52,156 bases of DNA from Caballeronia glebae. Lineage in GTDB: Bacteria > Pseudomonadota > Gammaproteobacteria > Burkholderiales > Burkholderiaceae. Position 1 is the stretch's first letter. Each line of letters begins with the position of its first letter. Shown here piece after piece: positions 19,601 to 27,232 of the stretch. Location of the stretch: the NCBI RefSeq assembly GCF_001545035.1, contig NZ_FCOJ02000055.1:1-52156 (forward strand), read 5' to 3'. The notes under the pieces were generated by a model, which worked only from the letters and a program-made list of their open reading frames with translations, made no database searches and was not told the origin of the DNA. Position numbers and translations under genes: made by a program.

Positions 19601-21304
19601 CCGGAACACGCGCTCCTGCTCCTGCGCGGACAGACGCGCGAAGAGCGGCAAAATTTCCGTATGCGGCGGATGATGTTTGCGCAGCGCTTCGGCGGCGTCG
19701 CGGATTTCGCGCTCGCCGGGCAGGAACACGAGCACGTCGCCGGGGCCGACGCGGCACAGTTCATCGACGGCGTCGACGATGGCTTCCATCAGATCGCGAT
19801 CGGCTTTCCGATCGTTGCGCTTGGGCGTGCCTTGCGCGTTCCTGATCGCCTCGCTTTCCTCTTCGATCGGCCGGTAACGCACTTCCACCGGATACAGCCG
19901 CCCGCTCACCTCGATCACCGGCGCGGGCTTTTCATCGCTGCCGAAATGACGGGCGAAGCGCGCGGCGTCGATGGTCGCGGACGTTACGATCAGCTTCAGG
20001 TCCGGGCGCTTCGGCAGAATCTCTTTCAGATAGCCGAGCAGAAAGTCGATGTTGAGGCTGCGTTCGTGCGCCTCGTCGATGATGATCGTGTCGTAGGCCG
20101 TGAGCAGCGGATCGGTTTGCGTTTCCGCGAGCAGAATGCCGTCGGTCATCAGCTTGACGGACGCGCCCGGCGCGAGATTGTCCGTGAAGCGCACTTTGTA
20201 GCCGACGACTTCGCCGAACGGCGTGCCGAGCTCTTCCGCGATGCGCCTTCCGGTCGCCGAGGCGGCGATGCGGCGCGGCTGCGTATGACCGATGAGCCCG
20301 CCGCCGCCCGCGCCGAGACCGCGTCCGAGCGCGAGGCAGATTTTCGGCAATTGCGTCGTCTTGCCCGAGCCGGTTTCGCCGCTCACGATCACGACCTGAT
20401 TCTCGCGGATCGCGCGCGCGATTTCCTCGCGCCGGCCGGAGACCGGAAGCGCTTCGGGGAAGGTGATCGGCGGGATGGGGTTCGGCGTGACGACGCGCGG
20501 CGGGCGTGGTGGGCGTGATTCTGCCTGGCGCTCGACCCGTCGCGCGGGCTCCGACGCCTCGCGTGGCGGGCGTGATTCGGCTTGGCGCTCAACCCGTCGC
20601 GTGGGCTTCGACGCCTCGCGCGGCGAGCGTGATACGGTTTGGCGCTCAACCCGTTGCGTGGGCTCCGACGCGTCGTCTCGCCGCTCGGCAATGCGCGGCG
20701 CCCGCGCCGGCTCCGGCTTGCGGCTTTCGGCAGGCTTCGCTTGCTGGACGCGTTCGGGGCGTTCGGTCCGGTTGGTGCGTTCCGATTGCTCGGATCGCTC
20801 GCGGCGTTGCGGCAGCGCGCCTCGTTCACCTTGTGCATCGTCGCGCTTCACATGCGGTTGCGCAGCCGCCTGCGCCGGATCGCTCGGTTTCTGCTGACGT
20901 GGATTCGATGACGGCAGCGCGACCTGCGCTTTCGCAGGCCGATCATTCGATTGCACCGGATCGCGCGGTTTCTGTTGATGTTGATTCGACGACGGCCGCG
21001 CGACCTCTTGCGCTTTCGCAGCCCGCTCATTCGATTGCGCCGGCTTCCGCGCGACAACACCCTGTTTCGGCTGCGCCGGCGCCGTCGCAGCCGCTTTCGC
21101 GCCCGCGAACCGCCGCGCGGCGAGTTCCTTCTTGCTCAATCCCGGCGCTTCGTCCGAGTCGCCGGATGCGCCCGCGCCCTCCCGCGCCTCGCGCAGCAGA
21201 TTTTCACGCAGTTGTCGCAACTGCGCCTGAGGATCGAGGGATTTATCGGCGGACTGAGACTTGCCCGCCGGATCGGGACGTGAGGGACGAGAAACATTCG
21301 GCAT
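16646..21304 (-). CDS. hrpA: ATP-dependent RNA helicase HrpA with extended N-terminus
   Basis: This DEAH-box RNA helicase has 1552 aa, about 250 longer than E. coli HrpA. Residues 1-275 are a basic, low-complexity extension containing two duplications. The helicase core follows: Walker A GETGSGKT (309-316), DEAH, SATID, and motif VI QRAGRCGR. The helicase-associated domains and the long HrpA C-terminal region complete the protein. HrpA homologues act on stalled ribosomes in E. coli; that role is inferred here. The ATG at 21304 lies only 22 bp from the divergent argA start, and no other in-frame start is better supported. Confidence 0.95.
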   Translation of the reverse strand: MPNVSRPSRPDPAGKSQSADKSLDPQAQLRQLRENLLREAREGAGASGDSDEAPGLSKKELAARRFAGAKAAATAPAQPKQGVVARKPAQSNERAAKAQEVARPSSNQHQQKPRDPVQSNDRPAKAQVALPSSNPRQQKPSDPAQAAAQPHVKRDDAQGERGALPQRRERSEQSERTNRTERPERVQQAKPAESRKPEPARAPRIAERRDDASEPTQRVERQTVSRSPREASKPTRRVERQAESRPPREASEPARRVERQAESRPPRPPRVVTPNPIPPITFPEALPVSGRREEIARAIRENQVVIVSGETGSGKTTQLPKICLALGRGLGAGGGGLIGHTQPRRIAASATGRRIAEELGTPFGEVVGYKVRFTDNLAPGASVKLMTDGILLAETQTDPLLTAYDTIIIDEAHERSLNIDFLLGYLKEILPKRPDLKLIVTSATIDAARFARHFGSDEKPAPVIEVSGRLYPVEVRYRPIEEESEAIRNAQGTPKRNDRKADRDLMEAIVDAVDELCRVGPGDVLVFLPGEREIRDAAEALRKHHPPHTEILPLFARLSAQEQERVFRPSNARRIVLATNVAETSLTVPGIRYVVDTGMARVKRYSYRNKVEQLQIEPVSQAAANQRAGRCGRVADGVCIRLYDEADFQARPRFTDPEILRSSLAAVILRMKSLHLTAIETFPFIEPPPGRAVADGYQLLNELGAVDDDNALTPLGRELARLPLDPRVGRMILAARDHHALREVLIIAAAVSVQDPRDRPIEAQEQADQAHRQFVDERSEFLQWTRIWKWFEEAVAHKKSNKQLTDACRANFLSHLRLREWRDVHSQLLTVVREHGWRLNESDATFEQVHLSLLTGLLGNVGLKADDEPHYLGARGIKFYLWPGSALLKKAGRWVMAGELVETSRLYARTIAKIEPEWLETVGAHLLKKSLSDAHWEKKAAQVVAYERATLHGLTVYARRRVSFGQQDPNYARELFIRGALVEGEFDTRLPFFAHNRKLVADIEQLEHKSRRQDVLVDDELIYGFYDSLIPEGMWTGAAFERWYRDEQKKGGNEKLLFLSRDDLMRHEAAGVTTDLFPKRMTMSGIEMSLTYHFEPGSARDGVTLQVPLYGLNQVDARRVEWLVPGMIKEKTQLLLKSLPQKLRRHVVPLPEYAAGFAARHAGPKFGAGALVDSLIADIREETQVAVKSADFKLETLSAHLFMNFKVIDEHGRQLAMGRNLAQLRAELGGQAQQQFQKLTSAAAFDALSGESESAPQTQSAQQAGEGTALYENLTTWNFGKLPELLEIRRRGQTLFGYPALVDRGTHCDVEVFDSPEEAVRIHRAGLRRLFALQLREPIRYLEKNLPGLREMSMQYMALGTADELRDQIVETALDRACLQDPLPDDDASFHARRDAAKGRLTLLAQEIARLVGAILTEYAALAKKLAQAKSFASAYADMQAQAGALIGKRFVIDTPYAQLAHFPRYLKGIAQRADKLKADPARDARLYADLQPLAQHYQRAISQRGGVADARLSEYRWLLEELRVSLFAQELRTPMPVSVKRLHKVWDSMQR
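20501..20671 (-). repeat. Three 57-bp tandem repeats inside hrpA
   Basis: Three exact-length units encode 19 aa each (HrpA residues 212-230, 231-249 and 250-268; unit pattern ASEPxRRVERQAESRPPRE). They keep frame, and similarity at the DNA level points to recent duplication. The encoded stretch is basic and probably disordered. Confidence 0.9.
20879..21043 (-). repeat. Imperfect 28-aa duplication inside hrpA
   Basis: HrpA residues 88-115 and 116-142 are duplicates (core QSNERAAKAQ...PSSNQHQQKP against QSNDRPAKAQ...PSSNPRQQKP), differing by one codon in length. It is a second, more diverged repeat pair in the same disordered extension. Confidence 0.75.
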
Positions 21305-21312
21305 AGCGTCGC

Positions 21313-21320
21313 ATTATAAT
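21313..21320. promoter_or_regulatory. Palindromic -10 element between hrpA and argA
   Basis: ATTATAAT is its own reverse complement, so it gives TATAAT on both strands. It stands 6 bases from the argA ATG and 8 from the hrpA ATG. I see no good -35 on either side at normal spacing, so its use as a promoter is a hypothesis. Confidence 0.45.
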
Positions 21321-21326
21321 CCCGGG

Positions 21327-22697
21327 ATGAATTCCCAAACCGACCTCACGATGACCGCGACGCAGCCGGCGGCAGAGCCCGAAGCGCCGAATCCTCACGC
21401 CCAGTTCGTCGACTGGATGCGTTCCGTCGCGCCCTATATTCACGCGTTTCGAAACAAGACTTTCGTCGTCGCGTTCGGCGGGGAACTCGTGCAGGAAGGT
21501 CGCCTGAACGCGCTCGTGCAGGACGTCGGCCTGCTGCACGCAATGGGCATTCACGTCGTGCTCGTCCACGGCTCGCGCCCGCAACTCGACGAGCAGTTGA
21601 GCCTGCACGGCGTCGAATCGTCGTTCTCGCACGGCTTGCGCATTACCGATGCCCGCGCGCTCGAATCCGCGAAGGAAGCCGCAGGCGAAGTGCGACTCGA
21701 CATCGAGGCCGCGATCAGCCAGGGCTTGCCGAACACGCCGATGGCGCACGCGCACATCAGCGTCGTGTCGGGCAACTTCGTGACGGCGCGTCCGGTCGGC
21801 ATTCTGGACGGCGTCGATTTTCAGCACACCGGCGTCGTGCGCAAGATCGACGGCGATTCCATCCGCCAGTCGCTCGCGTCGAACAAGCTCGTGCTGCTCT
21901 CGTCGCTCGGTTTTTCGCCGACGGGCGAGGCGTTCAATCTGTCGATGGAAGATGTCGCGTCCGCCGCCGCCATCGCGCTGCGTGCCGACAAGATCATTTT
22001 CGTGACCGAAATCCCGGGCCTCGTCGACTCGGAAAACGAACTCATCCGCGAACTGTCGCTCGACGACGCCTATCGCCTGCAGGAAAGCGGCGAATTGCAG
22101 GGCGACACGGCGTTCTATCTGAAGCACACGGTGCGCGCGTGCCGCGGCGGCGTCGCGCGTGGCCACATCATTCCGTATTCGCTCGACGGCAGCGTGCTGC
22201 TCGAACTGTTCCTGCACGACGGCGTCGGCACAATGATCTCGTATGAGAACCTCGAAAGCCTGCGCGAAGCGACGCCGGACGACGTCGGCGGCATTCTCAC
22301 GCTAATCGAACCGCTCGAATCCGACGGCACGCTCGTGCGGCGCGGACGTCACCAGATCGAACGCGATATCGACCACTTTTCGGTCATCGAACACGATGGC
22401 GTGCTGTTCGGTTGCGCGGCGCTCTATCCATATACGCAGGAGCGCATCGGCGAAATGGCGTGCCTGACCGTCGCGCCGGAAGCGCAAGGTTCGGGCGACG
22501 GCGAACGCCTCTTGAAACGCATCGAGCAACGCGCCCGCGCGCGCGGCCTCACGCGCATTTTCGTGCTGACGACGCGCACCGAGCACTGGTTCCTGAAACG
22601 CGGTTTCGTGAAAGTAACCGTCGACGATCTTCCAGAAGATCGCCGACGTCTCTACAACTGGCAGCGCAAGTCGCTCGTCCTGATGAAACAGCTTTGA
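21327..22697 (+). CDS. argA: Amino-acid N-acetyltransferase (N-acetylglutamate synthase)
   Basis: ArgA catalyses the first step of arginine synthesis, acetyl-CoA plus glutamate giving N-acetylglutamate. The 456-aa protein has an N-terminal amino-acid-kinase-like domain (VVAFGGELVQEG, LVHGSRPQ, LLSSLGFSPTGEAFNL) that normally binds arginine for feedback inhibition. The C-terminal GNAT domain carries the acetyl-CoA signature MACLTVAPEAQGSGDGERLL. The ATG at 21327 (MNSQTD) matches the start I recall for Burkholderia ArgA. The upstream frame overlaps hrpA and is unlikely. The window holds no other arginine gene. Confidence 0.95.
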   Translation: MNSQTDLTMTATQPAAEPEAPNPHAQFVDWMRSVAPYIHAFRNKTFVVAFGGELVQEGRLNALVQDVGLLHAMGIHVVLVHGSRPQLDEQLSLHGVESSFSHGLRITDARALESAKEAAGEVRLDIEAAISQGLPNTPMAHAHISVVSGNFVTARPVGILDGVDFQHTGVVRKIDGDSIRQSLASNKLVLLSSLGFSPTGEAFNLSMEDVASAAAIALRADKIIFVTEIPGLVDSENELIRELSLDDAYRLQESGELQGDTAFYLKHTVRACRGGVARGHIIPYSLDGSVLLELFLHDGVGTMISYENLESLREATPDDVGGILTLIEPLESDGTLVRRGRHQIERDIDHFSVIEHDGVLFGCAALYPYTQERIGEMACLTVAPEAQGSGDGERLLKRIEQRARARGLTRIFVLTTRTEHWFLKRGFVKVTVDDLPEDRRRLYNWQRKSLVLMKQL

Positions 22698-22753
22698 ACA
22701 CGATTTGAGAAGCGCGAACGCGCTTCGCCCCCGATACAGAGGAGAAACTCACA

Positions 22754-23026
22754 ATGGCCCGAATGGTTCAATGCGCAAAGCTCGGCAAGGAAGCCGAAGG
22801 ACTGGATTTCCCGCCGCTGCCGGGCGAGCTCGGCAAGCGCATCTACGAAACGATCTCGAAGGAAGCCTGGCAAGGCTGGCTCAAGCAGCAGACGATGCTC
22901 ATCAACGAGAACCGGCTGAACATGGCCGATCCGCGCGCGCGCCAGTATCTGATCAAGCAGACCGAAAAGTATTTCTTCGGCGAAGGCGCCGATACGGCGT
23001 CCGGCTACGTGCCGCCGCAAAGCTGA
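22754..23026 (+). CDS. yggX: Probable Fe(2+)-trafficking protein YggX
   Basis: YggX is a small protein linked to iron trafficking and to protection of Fe-S enzymes from oxidative damage. The 90-aa sequence is the whole family length, with the conserved start MARMVQCAKLGKEAEGLD (invariant Cys at 7), the EAWQGWLKQQTMLINENRLN segment and the terminal KYFFGEG region. AGAGGAGAAACTCACA precedes the ATG. It is 56 bp downstream of argA on the same strand and could be cotranscribed; a terminator follows. Confidence 0.94.
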   Translation: MARMVQCAKLGKEAEGLDFPPLPGELGKRIYETISKEAWQGWLKQQTMLINENRLNMADPRARQYLIKQTEKYFFGEGADTASGYVPPQS

Positions 23027-23049
23027 AATCGCGCTTCGATCGCACTGTG

Positions 23050-23077
23050 AAAACCGGCCCACGCGGCCGGTTTTTTG
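23050..23077 (+). terminator. Intrinsic terminator after yggX
   Basis: The stem AAACCGGCC / GGCCGGTTT has a short loop (cacgc) and is followed by a T-run ending near 23077. It lies about 25 bp past the yggX stop. Confidence 0.85.
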
Positions 23078-23198
23078 TTGTCCGCGCGTCGGGAAATTGT
23101 TCCGCTTAGTACATCCGATCGCGACCGCGAAACTAGGCGCAATCCTAGGCCTGGCAAGGGTTCGAGCCTGTCCGACGAACCCATTCCGACATGCCGGT

Positions 23199-23227
23199 TT
23201 GCACATCGTCTGTCATCGTGTTATCAT
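23199..23227 (+). promoter_or_regulatory. Possible sigma-70 promoter for proP
   Basis: TATCAT (23222-23227) is a good -10 and TTGCAC (23199-23204) is a weak -35 with a 17-base spacer. If used, the proP leader would be about 460 bases. Confidence 0.4.
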
Positions 23228-23234
23228 CTTGCTC

Positions 23235-23697
23235 GTTATCAACAGCAATTCACCATCATTCACGCGCTGGTTTTTCCGAGGCACGCTTCGGGCAATTGCG
23301 CGGTAGTGACAGTTTTCATACAAAGAGGCGCGTCGGTTTTCTAGCAACAACGCCGGCCTTTTTCGTCTCAGGTTGTTTTTTCACCGACGTCGCGGCTCAC
23401 CCGCGGCAACGCAGTCCTTCAGCGCTGCGCTCGCCGTCCGCACGTCAAACTCGTTTGTTTCATCCCCGAGTGCAATTTCGCGACTACACCCGCGCGAGGC
23501 ACCGGCACCGCGTTTCTTTTCGCTCATCGACTTCGCGCCGCTCGGCCCGTGGCCGTGGGAAGCCTTTGCTTTCGTCTTGAAGCGTTCGCGGCGCCGTCTC
23601 GAAACTGCACTTTCCCGGCAATTTGCGTCCGTCCTCCGCGGCGACGCGCCCGAAGCTCTCGCGAGTTCTCGGGGTCAAATACGGAGTTTTCCGCACT
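23235..23697 (+). other. Long non-coding leader of proP
   Basis: I see no credible gene in this stretch; the open frames have no conserved-looking sequence. It holds T-rich patches, including AACAAC...GTTGTT followed by a T-run near 23348-23390, which is a weak attenuator-like stem with a long loop. GGAG lies about 12 bases before the proP ATG. Confidence 0.4.
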
Positions 23698-25173
23698 ATG
23701 TCTGCACTTCACGAGGGCCTTTGGCGCAATCGCGATTCATCTAGTCAGAAGTCCGCTCTCACCCTCGACGACATCACCATCGTCGATCAGTCCCTGTTGA
23801 AGCGCGCGGTCGGCGCCATGGCCATCGGCAACGCGATGGAATGGTTCGACTTCGGCGTGTACAGCTACATCGCCGTGACGCTCGGCAAGGTGTTCTTCCC
23901 GTCGAGCAGCCCCGCCGCGCAGTTGCTGGCGACCTTCGGCACGTTCGCCGCCGCGTTCCTCGTGCGCCCGATCGGCGGCATGGTGTTCGGCCCGCTCGGC
24001 GACCGCATCGGCCGCAAGCGCGTGCTCGCAATGACGATGATCATGATGGCCGTCGGCACGTTCTGTATCGGCATCATTCCGAGCTATGAAACGATCGGCG
24101 TGATGGCGCCGGTGTTGCTGCTCGTGGCGCGTCTCGTGCAGGGCTTTTCGACGGGCGGCGAGTACGGCGGCGCGGCGACTTTCATCGCGGAATTCTCGCC
24201 GGACAAGAAGCGCGGCTTCATGTCGAGCTTCCTCGAACTCGGCACGCTCGTCGGCTATGTGCTCGGCGCGGGCGTGGTCGCGGTGTTGACGGCGGTGATG
24301 TCGGAGCGCGAGCTGCTGTCGTGGGGCTGGCGCATTCCCTTCATGATCGCGGGTCCGCTCGGCCTGATCGGTCTTTACATCCGGATGAAGCTCGAAGAGA
24401 CGCCTGCGTTTCAGCGTGAAGCGGAGAAGGCGGAAGCCGTGTCGCACGAGACGACGAAGGAGCAGTTCCGCGAGACGCTGATTCAGCAATGGAAGCCGCT
24501 TTTGCAGTGCGTGGGCCTCGTGCTGATCTTCAACGTGACCGACTACATGGCGCTGTCGTATCTGCCGAGCTATCTGTCGGCGACGCTCAAGTTCAACGAG
24601 ACGCACGGCCTCTTCATCGTGCTCGTCGTGATGGTGCTGATGATGCCGCTCACGCTTCTCGCCGGCCGTCTGTCGGACACGATCGGTCGTAAGCCAGTGA
24701 TGCTCGCGGGCTGTATCGGCCTGCTGCTGCTGTCGATTCCTTCGCTTTCGCTGATCCGCATGGGCACGGTCCCGTCGATCTTCGCGGGCATGATGATTCT
24801 CGGCGCGTTGCTGTCTACGTTCACGGGCGTGATGCCGTCTTCGCTGCCTGCCCTCTTTCCGACGAAGATCCGCTACGGCGCGCTCGCGATCGGCTTCAAC
24901 GTGTCGGTGTCGCTGTTCGGCGGCACGACGCCGCTCGTCACGGCATGGCTCGTCGACAAGACCGGCAATCTGATGATGCCCGCGTACTACCTGATGGGCG
25001 CGTCGATCATCGGTATCGTGTCGGTGCTCGCACTGCACGAGACGGCGAAGAAGCCGCTGAAGGGTTCGCCGCCGTCGGTGGGCTCGAAGTCGGAAGCGTA
25101 TGCGATCCTGCGCGGCCATCGCGAAGCCGCCGAAATGGACGATGCATTCCCGGAAGGCGCCGTGCGCGCGTAA
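23698..25173 (+). CDS. proP: Proline/glycine betaine MFS transporter ProP
   Basis: This is a proton symporter of the metabolite:H+ symporter family, 491 aa with 12 predicted helices, and matches the ProP type I know from Burkholderia. Visible landmarks are AIGNAMEWFDFGVYSYIAVTLG in helix 1, the MFS loop PLGDRIGRKRVL, LVQGFSTGGEYGGAATFIAE, and the second loop GRLSDTIGRKP. It imports osmoprotectants. It lacks the long C-terminal coiled coil of E. coli ProP. The ATG at 23698 gives a 40-residue extension before the conserved LTLDDITIVDQS; a later start is possible. Confidence 0.88.
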   Translation: MSALHEGLWRNRDSSSQKSALTLDDITIVDQSLLKRAVGAMAIGNAMEWFDFGVYSYIAVTLGKVFFPSSSPAAQLLATFGTFAAAFLVRPIGGMVFGPLGDRIGRKRVLAMTMIMMAVGTFCIGIIPSYETIGVMAPVLLLVARLVQGFSTGGEYGGAATFIAEFSPDKKRGFMSSFLELGTLVGYVLGAGVVAVLTAVMSERELLSWGWRIPFMIAGPLGLIGLYIRMKLEETPAFQREAEKAEAVSHETTKEQFRETLIQQWKPLLQCVGLVLIFNVTDYMALSYLPSYLSATLKFNETHGLFIVLVVMVLMMPLTLLAGRLSDTIGRKPVMLAGCIGLLLLSIPSLSLIRMGTVPSIFAGMMILGALLSTFTGVMPSSLPALFPTKIRYGALAIGFNVSVSLFGGTTPLVTAWLVDKTGNLMMPAYYLMGASIIGIVSVLALHETAKKPLKGSPPSVGSKSEAYAILRGHREAAEMDDAFPEGAVRA

Positions 25174-25200
25174 GCGTTGCGCCTCGAAGGTCGAACTGCG

Positions 25201-25234
25201 AAGGGCCGGTGCGTGAAGCGCCGGCCCTTTTTTT
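25201..25234. terminator. Intrinsic terminator between proP and the phosphodiesterase gene
   Basis: A stem of about 12 bp (arm AAGGGCCGG) with a small loop is followed by seven T on the plus strand. It lies 27 bp past the proP stop and overlaps the stop codon of the convergent gene. Confidence 0.85.
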
Positions 25235-25684
25235 ATTCGACCAGCGAAACGATGCGCGCGTGCACTTGGCCTTCGTCGATATCGAGCAGCGCGAGCGTGA
25301 TCGGCAACTTGAAGCGGCGCGGCCCCGCGCTGCCGGGATTCACGAAGAGCACGTCGCCGCGTCGCTCGATGAGCGGCTTGTGCGAATGACCGGTCACGAC
25401 GACATCAATGCCGTCGAGCTGCTTGGGCACATCGGCGATGTCGTGGACGACGTGGATCGTCACGCCGCCGAGTTCGATGCGCGCGTGGCGGGGCAACCGC
25501 GCGACGTCATCGCCGACATCGTTGTTGCCGCGCACGACGGTGATCGGCGCGAGAGGCGCGAGCGAATCGAGCACGTCGCGCCTGCAGATATCACCCGCGT
25601 GGATGATGTGCGCGCAGCCGCGCAATGCGTCGAGCGCTTCGGGGCGCACGAGGTTGTGGGTATCGGAGATGAGACCGACGCGCA

Positions 25685-25685
<1 letters not shown>
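25233..25685 (-). CDS. YfcE-type metallophosphoesterase
   Basis: This 150-aa phosphoesterase of the MJ0936/YfcE class has the full set of metal ligands: SDTH (D9, H11), HAGD, RGNND, HD, and the GHSHKP motif near 107. The family hydrolyses phosphodiesters; the natural substrate is unknown. I chose the ATG at 25685 because the domain starts directly (MRVGLISDTHN); the longer frame to 26045 overlaps the next gene. Its ATG overlaps the stop of the TMEM175-type gene (TGATG), so the pair is probably coupled. Confidence 0.9.
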
Positions 25686-26269
<584 letters not shown>

Positions 26270-26370
26270 CGTGTCCTCGCGCCTGTATCGGTGCCGCCGA
26301 TTATGCGGGAGGGCTGAAATCTTGTCGAACGGGCTGCGTATTGGTAGCGCAGCGTGGCTTTGGCGCGACT

Positions 26371-26398
26371 TTGGCGCGATGGCCTGCAATGGTAGAAT
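26371..26398 (+). promoter_or_regulatory. Promoter of tRNA-Leu
   Basis: TTGGCG (26371-26376), a 16-base spacer and TAGAAT (26393-26398) lie 12 bases before the tRNA 5-prime end. Confidence 0.65.
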
Positions 26399-26410
26399 CG
26401 CGTCCGCCCT

Positions 26411-26495
26411 GCCGGGGTGATGAAATTGGTAAACATAGCGGACTTAAAATCCGCCGCCTCACGGCCTGCCGGTTCGAGTCCGGTCCCCGGCACCA
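26411..26495 (+). tRNA. tRNA-Leu (anticodon TAA)
   Basis: This is an 85-base tRNA with encoded CCA. The acceptor stem is GCCGGGG (26411-26417) pairing with CCCCGGC (26485-26491). The anticodon stem GCGGA/TCCGC carries loop CTTAAAA, with anticodon TAA at 26445-26447. A type II variable arm and the T-arm GGTTCGAGTCC are present. It reads UUA/UUG leucine codons, which are rare in this GC-rich genome. Its 3-prime end borders an integrase remnant. Confidence 0.95.
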
Positions 26496-26528
26496 AGTAG
26501 TTTTCACGCAACGGCAAAGTATCACCAG

Positions 26529-26565
26529 AAACCCCGACAGCGTATGGCTTTCGGGGTTTTTTGTT
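26529..26565 (+). terminator. Intrinsic terminator after tRNA-Leu
   Basis: The stem AAACCCCGA (26529-26537) / TCGGGGTTT (26551-26559) is followed by T's. It lies about 35 bases past the tRNA 3-prime end. Confidence 0.8.
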
Positions 26566-26649
26566 GCCCATCGTGCCCAAAGTTGCACCATTGACAGCGG
26601 GGGCATATTTGGGGGCACCGCGAGAAACCGCGGGGATGCCCCCTGATAT

Positions 26650-27066
26650 AAGCCCTTCATCGACACTGCCGCACGCAACGCTCCGCGCGAGAAAGCCTGG
26701 CGCTTGTGGACAGCGCGGCCATGTATCTCGACGTCACACCTGCGAGCGGCAAGTACTAGCGCATAAAGTACCGGTTCGGGGCAAGGAGAAGCGCCTTGCG
26801 CTCGGGGTCTATCCAGACGTGACACCGGCGGCGGCCCGCAAGAAGCGCGATGACGCCCGCGAAAAGCTCGCACACGGCTTCGACCCTGGCGGAGCGAAGA
26901 AGGTCGATAAGCGCGCCGCCTTGCGGTCCCTGACAATCTCGGGTCGGCCTACAACCGGACAAAACTCAGCAAGGAACGGCGCGCGATGATGCAGACGCGG
27001 GCCGAATACTTGGATCGGATCAAGGCCGGAGCGCAGATCATTCCGCTGAACCAGGCCGCGAGTTGA
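26650..27066 (+). pseudogene. Degenerate tyrosine integrase (P4-type) next to tRNA-Leu
   Basis: Pieces of an integrase read across frames. KPFIDTAARNAP and AMYLDVTPASGKY-stop-RIKYRFG come first. GKEKRLALGVYPDVTPAAAR in another frame continues the Arm DNA-binding domain (DUF4102). The codon after GKY is TAG where the family has Trp. After about 26935 the reading jumps to SAYNRTKLSKERRAMMQTRAEYLDR and ends at a TGA (27064-27066), which is the family's extreme C-terminus. The catalytic domain, with the R-H-R-Y residues, is missing. The gene is therefore broken by a nonsense change, frame changes and a large internal deletion. Confidence 0.85.
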
Positions 27067-27232
27067 ATCGCGGATTGGCCTAAACAGAATTTAACAATCA
27101 CCCGTTAGCCCGTCTCTAAGCTAGCCGATATCAAAAGTAACGCGACCGGGCGCGGCTGAATTTCCTGCTCGGGCGAACACGAGTCCGCCTGGCCATGCTA
27201 ACAATTCCGCGATCGCAACAAGCGGAGGTCGC

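Noticed and set aside
16673..20518. 1281-aa plus-strand open frame antisense to hrpA
   Set aside because: Arg/Leu/Asp-rich codon shadow of a GC-rich gene; no motif, and hrpA clearly owns the interval.
23191..23580. 129-aa open frame in the proP leader
   Set aside because: Low-complexity Ser/Arg-rich sequence with no ribosome-binding site or conserved-looking segment.
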